DNA of 64,000 bases from Chitinophaga sp. CB10. Its GTDB lineage: Bacteria > Bacteroidota > Bacteroidia > Chitinophagales > Chitinophagaceae. Each line of letters starts with the position of its first letter. Within the stretch, counting starts at the first letter, position 1. This document shows positions 42,817-51,719 of this stretch, piece after piece. The stretch covers positions 1-64,000 of the forward strand of contig MLAV02000004.1 in the NCBI GenBank assembly GCA_001870995.2, written 5' to 3'. The position numbers were made by a program, and so were the translations under genes. The notes under the pieces were generated by a model that searched no databases, was not told the origin of the DNA, and saw nothing but the letters and a program-made list of their open reading frames with translations.

Positions 42817-45006
42817 TTAATGCTGCGCCGCTGCACCTTCCCGGCCTCGGGTAACGGTTACGGGCACACTAAGCCGTATTACTATATTTCTTCCTGGCTC
42901 GGGTAAAGCGATCAGACGGTAGAAACTCGTATGGTCCAGGTACGCCTTATTCAATAAGTTCTGCACCTGCAGGTGGAGCTGTACAGCCTGCCCTTTGATA
43001 TGCAACCTATGTCCGGCGGAAAATCCCAGCAGCTGATAACCGGGCGTCATCCGTTCCGGCGGCACTATGCGGCGCTGCGCAGCGGTAATCCGGTAGTCGA
43101 ACTCCGCATAGGTATGCGCATCCACCGCGTACGTAAGGGATAGCAGCGCGGAAGGCGGCGGCGTAAACGGTAACGTATATCCCTTCTTACTGCCGGAGAG
43201 TTGGCGGTTATACAGGTATTCCCCCGCAACGCCCAACTGTAGCCGTTTCACTGGTTCGTATTGCGCCTGCAGCTCCGCCCCGTATCTCCACACCCTGCTC
43301 TGCGCATAATAAAACACCTGGTTACCCGCGCCGTACTGGTAGTCATGCTCCGCCGTGGGATTGAGATAGATGTAATTGGAGAAGTAATTGAGATACGGCG
43401 TGAGCTGCGCGGACCACCGGTCCGCCTTCCAGCCGAGGCCGAGGTCCAGCTGGTAGCTCTTCTCCGGGGAAAGGTTCACATCGCCCCGCTCGTACCTGAA
43501 ATAATGATAGTTCACGCCGTTCGCCCCGAGTTCCTTCGCAATAGGCATACGAAAACTGCTGCCGACATTGGCTTTCAACGAAAATCGGTCCGGCTGGTAG
43601 CTGACTCCGAACGACCAGTTCAGGCTCGAGAACCTCCGCGTAGCCTGCGTTGCGCGGGATAAATACACATACGCAGTATCTTTTCCATGTATCAGCGGCG
43701 AGGTAAACCAATCCGCATAAGGATCGATGTGGATCCTGCCGGCATCGAACCGCAGTGCGCCATGCAGCAGCAAGGCATCCGAGAGGGCCAGTTTATCGTA
43801 CACATACAATCCGCCCTGTAGCTGGGAAAAAGCCGGTATCAGGAAACTCCATCCGTCAATACGGTTACGCTGGTACGAAATCTCCCCGCCATACCGCAGC
43901 TCGTGCCGCCCCAGCTGCCAGCGGTCGCTCAGGGCCGTGTTCCAGACGGTTTTATCGTACTGCCGTTCCAGTGTTTTAGGCGTCGTCCTGCCTTCCGGGT
44001 ACAGGGGCGGCATATATCCATGGTTCACGTAGTTGTTCCACTCCTGCCGGAAGTTGCGCTGGAAGCTGGTTTGCCATTGCGCCGTATGGCCGCCTATATG
44101 AAAAGTAGTGCTGTTAACGAGTTTGTAGTGCGTTACCTCCTGCGATGGCAGCTGTATATCGCGGGAAGAGCGGTCGTGCAGCGCGGCATCCACCCGCCGC
44201 GGTTCCAGCCCGTGCGCATTGGCGAAGAAGCCGGACTTATTATACACCATGCTTCCGTAAAATGTGGTAGTCCATCGCTTCCCGATCCAGCCGGTGCTGA
44301 GGTGCAGGTTGCGCTCCCGCCCGGCCGTATTGCGCACCTGGCGGCGGTGCAGCGGCGCGGCATAACTGTACACGTACACGGTATCCGCCGGCACGCGGTA
44401 GTCGCCATAGTCGGTAGCCGTCACCCGGGTGGTTATAAACCAGTGGTCCGTACGCGTAAATACCTGGGCGGACAAGGCTACCTGGTCATTATTGGTTTTT
44501 CCGGCAATATCCACGGAGCCGCCATGGGTGTGCGCTGCCGGCGGTGCGGGCGATTTGATGTCAATCGCCCCGCCGATCGCGTCCGCGCCAAAGAGGAAGG
44601 CCGCAGGCCCTTTCACTATCTCTATTTGCCCGGCGTTGAACTGATCGATTTCCAGCCCATGGTCCGCGCCCCATTGCTGCCCTTCGTGCTTGATGCCATG
44701 CTCCGCCACCACTACCTGGTTGAAGCCGAGGCCGCGTATCAGCGGTTTGGAATTGCCGGAGCCAATGCCGATGGATTTAATACCAGGCAGCTTCTCCAGG
44801 GATTTCATTAAACTGCCGCCCATGTTGCGGCTGATGTAATCGCGGTTAACGATTTCCATAGGCAGCGCGCTTTCCCGGATGCGCCGCTCCGTGTGACTGC
44901 CCGTCACCGTCACGCCCTTCAAAGTATCCTTTGCTACCTGGCGCTGGGCATACGCTCCCCTGCTCCATGCCGCCAGCAGCAGCATACAGCCAATAATAAT
45001 TCGCAT
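42817..45006 (-). CDS. TonB-dependent receptor of a suspected metal-uptake operon
   Basis: 729 aa from the ATG at 45006 (MRIIIGCMLLLAAWSRGAYA signal peptide). TonB box region DTLKGVTVTGSHTERRIRES, plug with KPLIRGLGFNQVVVAEHGIK, EGQQWGADHGLEIDQFNAG and IVKGPAAFLFGADAIGGAID, and a barrel ending NIVIRLSVPVTV followed by a short tail. The plug (EGQQWG, DHGLEID) resembles receptors of the zinc/copper group such as ZnuD more than SusC. Its companions are His-rich DUF4625 lipoproteins and a His/Cys-rich small protein, which supports a transition metal as substrate. Confidence 0.88.
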   Translation of the reverse strand: MRIIIGCMLLLAAWSRGAYAQRQVAKDTLKGVTVTGSHTERRIRESALPMEIVNRDYISRNMGGSLMKSLEKLPGIKSIGIGSGNSKPLIRGLGFNQVVVAEHGIKHEGQQWGADHGLEIDQFNAGQIEIVKGPAAFLFGADAIGGAIDIKSPAPPAAHTHGGSVDIAGKTNNDQVALSAQVFTRTDHWFITTRVTATDYGDYRVPADTVYVYSYAAPLHRRQVRNTAGRERNLHLSTGWIGKRWTTTFYGSMVYNKSGFFANAHGLEPRRVDAALHDRSSRDIQLPSQEVTHYKLVNSTTFHIGGHTAQWQTSFQRNFRQEWNNYVNHGYMPPLYPEGRTTPKTLERQYDKTVWNTALSDRWQLGRHELRYGGEISYQRNRIDGWSFLIPAFSQLQGGLYVYDKLALSDALLLHGALRFDAGRIHIDPYADWFTSPLIHGKDTAYVYLSRATQATRRFSSLNWSFGVSYQPDRFSLKANVGSSFRMPIAKELGANGVNYHYFRYERGDVNLSPEKSYQLDLGLGWKADRWSAQLTPYLNYFSNYIYLNPTAEHDYQYGAGNQVFYYAQSRVWRYGAELQAQYEPVKRLQLGVAGEYLYNRQLSGSKKGYTLPFTPPPSALLSLTYAVDAHTYAEFDYRITAAQRRIVPPERMTPGYQLLGFSAGHRLHIKGQAVQLHLQVQNLLNKAYLDHTSFYRLIALPEPGRNIVIRLSVPVTVTRGREGAAAQH

Positions 45007-45088
45007 ACTAATTGTGTACTTTTGAATAAAAGCCAACCCGAGCAGGCATAGGCATCCCGCTACAGTACATACCAATAAAAGAGGAAGA

Positions 45089-45445
45089 TTACGCTACAGG
45101 AGGGCCCTGGATAGAGAAGAAGTACCTGGGCGCCGCATACGTATAGGCGTGCAGGTTAGCGTAATGAACGGATAAAGGACAGGTGACGGCATTATTACCA
45201 TGCGCTGCACCCCATACCAGGTAAGGCGTATCATGATGCGCCACATGCATGCAATGACATTTGAGCTGGGCTTTAACTAGCTTGGCCTGCGTTGCATGCG
45301 GCGTTTCCAGACAGGTATGCGTATGGTCCGCAAAGCAGTCGTGCAGCCAATCGGCCGGCGCCTGGCTGATGGTAAACATCGCCAGGAGCATCCAGGCCAT
45401 TACGGCACGCCATGCATTATTCCTGTTTGAAAATAAATGAAACAT
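45089..45445 (-). CDS. His/Cys-rich small exported protein, 118 aa
   Basis: One hydrophobic N-terminal segment (VMAWMLLAMFTISQAPADWL), then HDCFADHTHTCLETPHATQ and LKCHCMHVAHHD, a dense His/Cys pattern that would suit metal binding. Family not recognised. It is 82 bp upstream of the TonB receptor on the same strand and is probably the first gene of the operon. Comparable short His-rich proteins are seen ahead of metal receptors in Bacteroidota; this is inference. Confidence 0.65.
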   Translation of the reverse strand: MFHLFSNRNNAWRAVMAWMLLAMFTISQAPADWLHDCFADHTHTCLETPHATQAKLVKAQLKCHCMHVAHHDTPYLVWGAAHGNNAVTCPLSVHYANLHAYTYAAPRYFFSIQGPPVA

Positions 45446-45562
45446 GGTTGCAAAAATAAGAAATAGCTGTTATGATCCAAGAAAAATTAAAAAAATAACA
45501 AGGCAGGCTTCGTAATCATGCTGCGGGATTTGCTTCGCGATTAATAGGAATGAAAAAACTGC

Positions 45563-48283
45563 TCATTGCAACAATGTAACAGTGCCGCTGCTACGCACCA
45601 GCCCCGCCTGCTCCCCTCCTTCATATTCCAGCACCCACACATACGTCCCTGTTTCCGCCAGCCGGCTGCCGCTGTTATGCCAGCTGCCATTCCACCCATC
45701 GCCCGGCTTATTGGTGCTGTAAATCAGCTGGCCCCAGCGATTGTAGATACTGAACCTGAACACGCGCAAAGTACAATGCACTACGGGCCTGAACACGTCA
45801 TTGCGGCCATCGCCGTTGGGCGTAAAGGCATTGGGCAGGTACACCTCGCAACCGCAGGCGCCGTACTGCACGGTTACGGCATCGCTGGCGCGGCAGCCAT
45901 AGCGGTTTTGCACGACTACCGTGTAGGTACCCGCTGCATGGACTACCTTGCCCGGCGTGCTGCTGAAAGCGCCGCCCTCCCAGCTGAAGCCTGTTACATC
46001 ATGGCTGTAACGGGGTTGCAGCAGTAGCTGCGTGCCGCTGCAAACCACCGTATCCGCCGGCAGCGCAACCCCGGGCAGCGGGCCTATTTCAATATCCGCA
46101 GCCACGCCGTTTGCAGGGCCGCAGGAGCTGCTAATGCTGTATTGGATGGTATAACGCCCCGGCGTAGCCCAGGTGGCCGTTAAGGGCGTGCCGGTACCCT
46201 GCGTAACGGGGTTGCCCGTAAGCGACCAATTAATCGCTCCATCGGATTGCCCGCTAAGCTGCAACACCACCGCTTCGTTGATGCATGCCAGTGAGGGCGC
46301 GCTTAACCGCCCCGGCTCAGCGGTGGCGGTCACCGTCACCATAGTGCTGGCAGTAGCGGTGCAGTGGTCCGCGCTGATCGCTTCCACCGTGTACACGCCC
46401 GCATACTGGGCAGTTGCCGCGCTGGCCACTACCGGGGATGCGCCGTTGTAAGTATTGCCTTTAGCATCCCGCCAAATTAGCGTATATCCGTCCACGTTAG
46501 TAGCGCTTAACTGCAGCGGCTGGCCATTGCAAACGCGGATGGAAGGGGTTACCTGTATGTTTGGGATAGCCTTCACCGTTAGTAACACGGGAGAGGAAAC
46601 AGATTGCCGGTAACAGGAGGCGCCGGTGTTTTCGCGCACCTGTACCCGGTATTGCCCGGCGGCTGCCGGCGCAATGTTGGCGAGCGTCCAGGAAGGGGTG
46701 GCCGTGGTATTCACTTCCACCCAGCGGGCATTGGCGGCATCATACTGTTGCCAGGAAAACAGCGGGTTATTAATCACAACGCCCGTCATATCCACCGCGA
46801 AGGTGGCGGACCCGCCGGCGCATACCGTTACATCGTTGCCGTTGTTGATTTTTATGGGTTGCGCTGCCTGGCAGGCGCTGAGCGCAATATTATCAATGGC
46901 CATATCATTGCCGCAGCCGCCCGGCGCATCGTTGAGGAGTACCAGTTGTATCGCGGTAATGCCGGCAGGGAGCGTAAAAATGAGCCCATAATCCTTCCAG
47001 CTGCCGTTGGGATGATCGTCCACCGGGATGTAGCGTTCGGACAACTGCCCCAGTACATTTCCGGCGGCATCTTCAATCCGGAAGCGAATCCTGGATGGGA
47101 TAGGCGTAGTATTCTCCCCACAGCTCAGTTCAGGCGCAATCACTGAACAGGCTTTTACCGAAAGCGCATATTGTTGTTGGTCGCAAAGGCCGTCGATGCG
47201 TTTGCGGTAAATCTCTCCCGGGAAAAAAGAACCGTTAATAACCATCATGCGCCCGCCGGGCGCACCGCTGTAATCCGTCATCTGCTTCCAGGTATCATTG
47301 CCGGCGGCCGTCCGGGGATTGTCCACAATCGTGTACTGCCCTTCCTGCAAGGGGGCCGTGCTGGAAAAAGTATAGGCCCCGCTGCCCAGCCCCGGCACAG
47401 GCGCGCCGTAACCGCCGCCGGCTCCAAAATCCTCCCGGAAGATCTCCTTGCTATCCCCCGTGCAAATGCCCCGCTTCATCCGGCAGGCCATATCGTTATC
47501 GTCAATAAAGCCGTTCCTGTCGTCATCGATACCGTTGCCGCAGATTTCAATATCCTTGTCGTTGCGGCCCTCCCCAATGATGGCTATGCCGTTCACTTCT
47601 TTCATCCCTCCTTTGATATCATTGCTGATCACGTAAGTGGCGGCATCTTCCAGGTCGATGATGGCCAGCTCCCCGATCGTGCTGATCAGGTAGCAGATGC
47701 CGTATTGATTGGCGCCAATGCTGTACACCTGCCCTTTTACGCCCAGCTTCCCGATCAGCCGCGTGGAGAGGATGCTGCTGCGGGTAGCGTCCAGGATGAT
47801 TTCCAGCAACTCGCTGTCGTGCGTGACCATGTACAGCCTCCCGTCGCTGAAACAGAGGTCGCCCCCGGGCGCATAGCCCATCAGCCCTACCTGGGTGATT
47901 TCCCCGGTTTTCAGATTAATCTTATGCAGGTAATCGGCGCTGCCGGCCACAAAGAGATTCCCGTCCCTGTCGCTCACCATGGAGTTCCCATAGCTAAACG
48001 TAGGATGCGTGCCGGCAGGCACAAGTGTGCAAGTGCCATCGGTTACATTAATTTCATAAACAGATGCATCGTCTAATCCGTAAAACTTACCATCCGGGGT
48101 ATTTGCGAGGTCGGTAAAACTGAAAGGCAATGTGGCAATCTTATGATAGGTATAATCTGCCATATCCACATAACCCAGATCATACCCGTTGACCACATAC
48201 AATTTATCCTGCGCCGCGCTGCATATGCATGAAAATAAGAGGCAAACAATCATAAAAAGCTTACGAGATTTTGTACATCTCAT
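45563..48283 (-). CDS. T9SS-exported beta-propeller/Ig protein with CHU_C domain
   Basis: 906 aa with signal peptide (LFMIVCLLFSCICSAAQ). The first 230 residues look like a beta-propeller (KLYVVNGYDLGYVDMADYTY, TPDGKFYGLDD). There follows an EF-like acidic loop (GNGIDDDRNGFIDDNDMACR), a jelly-roll region (about 275-470, FREDFGAGGGYG, GCGNDMAIDNIALSAC), three PKD/Ig-like domains, and the C-terminal type B sorting domain (YLPNAFTPNGDGRNDVFRP, FSIYNRWGQLIYST). A surface or secreted protein; ligand unknown. It is a single-gene unit. Confidence 0.88.
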   Translation of the reverse strand: MRCTKSRKLFMIVCLLFSCICSAAQDKLYVVNGYDLGYVDMADYTYHKIATLPFSFTDLANTPDGKFYGLDDASVYEINVTDGTCTLVPAGTHPTFSYGNSMVSDRDGNLFVAGSADYLHKINLKTGEITQVGLMGYAPGGDLCFSDGRLYMVTHDSELLEIILDATRSSILSTRLIGKLGVKGQVYSIGANQYGICYLISTIGELAIIDLEDAATYVISNDIKGGMKEVNGIAIIGEGRNDKDIEICGNGIDDDRNGFIDDNDMACRMKRGICTGDSKEIFREDFGAGGGYGAPVPGLGSGAYTFSSTAPLQEGQYTIVDNPRTAAGNDTWKQMTDYSGAPGGRMMVINGSFFPGEIYRKRIDGLCDQQQYALSVKACSVIAPELSCGENTTPIPSRIRFRIEDAAGNVLGQLSERYIPVDDHPNGSWKDYGLIFTLPAGITAIQLVLLNDAPGGCGNDMAIDNIALSACQAAQPIKINNGNDVTVCAGGSATFAVDMTGVVINNPLFSWQQYDAANARWVEVNTTATPSWTLANIAPAAAGQYRVQVRENTGASCYRQSVSSPVLLTVKAIPNIQVTPSIRVCNGQPLQLSATNVDGYTLIWRDAKGNTYNGASPVVASAATAQYAGVYTVEAISADHCTATASTMVTVTATAEPGRLSAPSLACINEAVVLQLSGQSDGAINWSLTGNPVTQGTGTPLTATWATPGRYTIQYSISSSCGPANGVAADIEIGPLPGVALPADTVVCSGTQLLLQPRYSHDVTGFSWEGGAFSSTPGKVVHAAGTYTVVVQNRYGCRASDAVTVQYGACGCEVYLPNAFTPNGDGRNDVFRPVVHCTLRVFRFSIYNRWGQLIYSTNKPGDGWNGSWHNSGSRLAETGTYVWVLEYEGGEQAGLVRSSGTVTLLQ

Positions 48284-48382
48284 AACGTCTGAGGTTGATG
48301 ATTAATGGGGCCGTCTCTTCCGTAAAAGTAAAGAATTAAATGCAAGGGGAAAAATCTGCAGTCCTTACCAACTGCAACAGCA

Positions 48383-48419
48383 AAAGCGCCGCATTGCCGG
48401 CAAGGCAACACAGCGCTTT
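48383..48419 (-). terminator. Weak hairpin downstream of the alpha/beta hydrolase gene
   Basis: AAAGCGC and GCGCTTT (48383-48389, 48413-48419) flank an inner TTGCCGGCAA palindrome; on the minus strand TTTTG follows. It may terminate the hydrolase gene that ends at 48480. Confidence 0.35.
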
Positions 48420-48479
48420 CTGCGATCATAAGCAAGTGAACGCAATAATAAACCGGCAATCACCGCACTGCGCGGGATG

Positions 48480-49301
48480 CTATTTCTTCAGCCAGGCCAG
48501 GAGATCCTTGTTGATAGTAGCCGCTTCCGTGGTAGGCATGCCGTGCGGGAAACCGGGATAAGAGATCAGGGTCGCGTTTTTAGCCAGCTTCGCGGATTTG
48601 GGGCCCGCGTTATCATAAGGTACGATCTGGTCATCCGTGCCATGCATCACCAGTACAGGGATGTCCACGTTTTTCAGGTCTTCCGTAAAATCAGTTTCTG
48701 AAAATGCTTTGATACAGTCGTAGTGCGCTTTAATAGAGCCCATCATGCCCTGGCGCCACCAGTTCCTCCTCACGCCTTCTTTTACATCGGCGCCTTCGCG
48801 GTTATAGCCATAGAAAGGCAGGGTAAGATCGATATAGAATTGAGAGCGGTTCTCCGCAGTACTTTTCCTGATGTCATCGAATACGGAGATGTCTACGCCA
48901 CCGGGATTGCTGGCGCTCTTCACCATCACCGGCGGTACGGCGCTGATCAGAACGGCCCGTGAAACGCGGCCTTTCCCGAATTTATTGGCGTAGCGGATCA
49001 CTTCCCCGCCGCCGGTGGAGTGGCCTACGTGGATCGCGTCCTTAAGGTCCAGCGCTTTCACCAGCTCAAATACATCTGCAGCGTAAGTATCCATGTCATG
49101 CCCCACAGGCGTCTGCGTGGATCTGCCATGGCCTCTCCTGTCGTGCGCAATCACCCGGTAACCCTGTTCCAGGAAAAAGAACATCTGCGCATCCCAGTCA
49201 TCGCCGGATAAAGGCCAGCCGTGGTGAAATACAATCGGCTGCCCGGTACCCCAGTCCTTGTAATAAATTTCGGTTCCATCTTGAACGGTAATCTTGCTCA
49301 T
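48480..49301 (-). CDS. Alpha/beta hydrolase, non-heme chloroperoxidase/esterase type
   Basis: 273 aa, cytosolic. HHGWPLSGDDWDAQMFFF near residues 26-43, HDRRGHGRS, nucleophile Ser95 in HVGHSTGGGE, Asp in VMHGTDDQIVP and His in YPGFPHGMP complete the catalytic triad. This is the cofactor-free haloperoxidase/perhydrolase-esterase family; in vivo substrate not known. It is alone on its transcript. Confidence 0.93.
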   Translation of the reverse strand: MSKITVQDGTEIYYKDWGTGQPIVFHHGWPLSGDDWDAQMFFFLEQGYRVIAHDRRGHGRSTQTPVGHDMDTYAADVFELVKALDLKDAIHVGHSTGGGEVIRYANKFGKGRVSRAVLISAVPPVMVKSASNPGGVDISVFDDIRKSTAENRSQFYIDLTLPFYGYNREGADVKEGVRRNWWRQGMMGSIKAHYDCIKAFSETDFTEDLKNVDIPVLVMHGTDDQIVPYDNAGPKSAKLAKNATLISYPGFPHGMPTTEAATINKDLLAWLKK

Positions 49302-49400
49302 TGTTTGACTTTTTAATTGGTTTAGAAATAATCCCCACGATGGGTTTTCATGGTTCCCAATTTGCCCAACAAGCAGCTGTTTAATTCTGTTCGTTACGGA

Positions 49401-50642
49401 TTAAAAATTTTTTTGGAACTCCTTTTCGCTTTTCGCGATGACGATGGTCGCCACGCCGTTGCCGATGATATTGGTGATAGCCCTGGCTTCGCTCATGAAT
49501 TTATCGATACCCAGCAAAAATGCCAGGCCTTCCACGGGTATTTTATGCAGGGCGGTCAGCGTGGAAGCCAGCACAATAAACCCGCTGCCCGTAACGCCGG
49601 CCGCTCCTTTGGAAGTGATCATCAATATCCCGATGATACTTAACAATTCCATCATACCCAGGTGCACATCGTATAACTGCGCAATAAAGATCACGGCCAT
49701 GGACAAATAAATGGAAGTGCCGTCGAGGTTGAAGGAATAGCCGGTAGGTATCACCAGCCCAACCACGGATTTGCTGCAACCCAGCTTTTCCAGCTTCTGC
49801 ATAATGGAAGGCAGGGCGGATTCAGAGGAGGATGTACCCAGTACCAGCAACAGCTCCTCCCGGATATAACGGAGGAAGGCGAAGATGTTCATTTTGTAAT
49901 AACGGAGGATGCTCCCCAGTACCAGCACCACGAAAATAATCATCGTCAGGTACACGGTACCCATCAGCTTGGCCAGTGGGATCAGGGTATGTAACCCGAA
50001 CTTACCCACTGTATAGGCCATACCGCCAAAGGCGCCCAGCGGCGCGAGATACATCACATATTTCAGCGCCGTAAAAACGAGCCTTGACATCTTCCCCAAC
50101 CAACCTATCACCTGGCCGCGATAGCGGCTGTAATTTAAAGCAATGCCGATGATAATGGCCGCCAGCAAAACCTGCAGGGTGAGGTTGCTCATAAAGAACT
50201 CCAGCCAGCTGAAACCTTTTTCCGCCGCGCGGGTGTATTTATCCGCATTCTGGGTTTGTAACCCCTCCCGGTTGATATGCCCCGGGCGCAGCAGCAGCGC
50301 CATTCCCACGCCGATGGCCAGGGACAGGGTGCTCACCACCTCAAAGTACAGCAGGGATTTGACGCCGATGCGTCCTACCTTCTTCAGGTTGTCCATCCCG
50401 CTGATACCCAGCACAATGGTCAGGAAAATAATGGGCGCGATGAACAGTTTGATGATATCGATGAAAGTAGTCCCGATGATTTCCATTTTCACCGCCGTAG
50501 CCGGCGCATAGACGCCCAGCAGTACCGCCGCAATAATGGCAATCAGTACCCAAAAGGTAAGATTGGTGATCAGGCGCAGGTACCAGGCCCTGGGAACGGT
50601 CCCGGAGGCGGTGTGGGTAGTAACTTCCGGCGGCATAGTCAT
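49401..50642 (-). CDS. Dicarboxylate/amino acid:cation symporter (DAACS family)
   Basis: 413 aa, inner membrane. NLTFWVLIAIIAAVLLGVY (TM1), FIDIIKLFIAPIIFLTIVLG, the serine-rich hairpin LLVLGTSSSESALPSIMQKL, and PTGYSFNLDGTSIYLSMAVI in TM7 are hallmarks of the GltPh/DctA family. GAAGVTGSGFIVLASTLTAL is the second re-entrant loop and AITNIIGNGVATIVIAK the substrate/cation helix. Substrate is C4-dicarboxylate or glutamate/aspartate; not separable by eye. Confidence 0.94.
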   Translation of the reverse strand: MTMPPEVTTHTASGTVPRAWYLRLITNLTFWVLIAIIAAVLLGVYAPATAVKMEIIGTTFIDIIKLFIAPIIFLTIVLGISGMDNLKKVGRIGVKSLLYFEVVSTLSLAIGVGMALLLRPGHINREGLQTQNADKYTRAAEKGFSWLEFFMSNLTLQVLLAAIIIGIALNYSRYRGQVIGWLGKMSRLVFTALKYVMYLAPLGAFGGMAYTVGKFGLHTLIPLAKLMGTVYLTMIIFVVLVLGSILRYYKMNIFAFLRYIREELLLVLGTSSSESALPSIMQKLEKLGCSKSVVGLVIPTGYSFNLDGTSIYLSMAVIFIAQLYDVHLGMMELLSIIGILMITSKGAAGVTGSGFIVLASTLTALHKIPVEGLAFLLGIDKFMSEARAITNIIGNGVATIVIAKSEKEFQKNF

Positions 50643-50721
50643 ACAATTTTTGATAAAGCGCCAATAAACAAAATTTCTCCGGAACTACCCGGAATATTTG
50701 TGGTAAATATTTTCAAAACCC

Positions 50722-50752
50722 TTGGCGCTACAAAAAGCAGCTTGTATCTTTA
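50722..50752 (+). promoter_or_regulatory. Bacteroidota-type promoter of the metallophosphatase gene
   Basis: TTGG at 50722-50725 and TATCTTTA at 50745-50752, separated by exactly 19 bp, approximate the TTTG / TAnnTTTG promoter. The start codon follows 19 bp later. Confidence 0.5.
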
Positions 50753-50771
50753 CCGGGTATTCCTTTACCTT

Positions 50772-51611
50772 ATGAACACACGTCGTAGTTTTCTCCGAAA
50801 CACTTCCCTGGCAGCAGGGCTGCTGCTGTTAAAGTCCCCCATCCGGGCATTTGCCCAACCTGCCACTGCAACCATCCGCCTTTCCGGTAACAGCGAGGGA
50901 TTGCTGGTGCATTACACCAACGATATGCATGGCGCCGTTTTTAATCACAATGGCGTCAGCGGGGATTTACTCGTGGATGCGGGCGACTTCACCGATGGCA
51001 GCAACGACCCCGCTAAACACCTGCAGCTCATCCGGCAGATGAACGAAGCCGGCTATCATGCCGCTACCATCGGCAACCGCGAGCTGGCCAACGGGCCTGC
51101 GGCGCTGGCAACGCTCATCCCTGCGATGAACTTTGCCCTGGTAAACTGCAACTACCGCTTTGCCGACAGCCGCCTGGCCGCCCTCGTAAAGCAGGAAGTG
51201 ATCGTTCATAAAGGGGAGCTGAAGATCGGGATTACCGGTGTAGGCCCTGCCCTCTCCGGCGTCAGCGGCGTGACGTTTACGGACCCCGTTACAGCGGCCA
51301 GCGCGGCAGCCAGGCGGCTCCAACAGCAAGGCTGCCAGTTCGTGATCTGCCTCTCCCACCTGGGATACGATCTCACTCCCGGCAATGTTTCCAACTACGC
51401 GCTGGCCAATCAAACCAGCGGTATTCATTTCATCGTGGGCGGTCACCAACATGGCTATAACGGCTGTTTGCGAACCCTGCTCAATACGGATATGAGGGAA
51501 GTCATGCTGGGGCATGCCGGCAGCAACGGGCAGCAAAAAGGCACGCTGGCGGTTACATTTGATGAACAGCAACAATTGCGGGGTATAGCGCCGGGCTTAT
51601 TGCTGGCTTAA
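50772..51611 (+). CDS. Metallophosphatase, 5'-nucleotidase/UshA N-domain type
   Basis: 279 aa from the ATG at 50772, with a Tat-like signal (NTRRSFLRNTSLAAGLLLL). Metal-site motifs: YTNDMHG, VDAGDFTDG, ICLSHLGYD and VGGHQHG. The GNHE motif reads IGNREL, with Arg in place of the catalytic His. No C-terminal nucleotide-binding domain follows; in Bacteroidota the two domains are often separate genes, but the partner is not beside this one. Substrate and activity are therefore uncertain. The frame is open far upstream, but that part is antisense to the symporter gene. Confidence 0.87.
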   Translation: MNTRRSFLRNTSLAAGLLLLKSPIRAFAQPATATIRLSGNSEGLLVHYTNDMHGAVFNHNGVSGDLLVDAGDFTDGSNDPAKHLQLIRQMNEAGYHAATIGNRELANGPAALATLIPAMNFALVNCNYRFADSRLAALVKQEVIVHKGELKIGITGVGPALSGVSGVTFTDPVTAASAAARRLQQQGCQFVICLSHLGYDLTPGNVSNYALANQTSGIHFIVGGHQHGYNGCLRTLLNTDMREVMLGHAGSNGQQKGTLAVTFDEQQQLRGIAPGLLLA

Positions 51612-51632
51612 TACCCTGACGCATAAAATATA

Positions 51633-51664
51633 AAAGGCGAAACCAATGGTTTCGCCTTTTTTGT
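51633..51664. terminator. Bidirectional terminator between convergent genes
   Basis: AAAAGGCGAAACC and GGTTTCGCCTTTT form a 13-bp stem (GC core 51637-51645 / 51649-51657) with an AAT loop and T runs on both sides. It serves the metallophosphatase gene and the minus-strand MBG operon. Confidence 0.92.
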
Positions 51665-51719
51665 TGCCCCTTCCTCACTATCGTTCAGGACGACGATGAG
51701 GAAGGAGGTATTAAAGATG

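Noticed and set aside
47171..48076. Plus-strand open frame over the 906-aa gene (301 codons)
   Set aside because: Antisense shadow of a gene with clear T9SS and propeller features.
50277..50771. N-terminal extension of the metallophosphatase frame
   Set aside because: It is antisense to the symporter gene, and a Tat-like signal begins at 50772.
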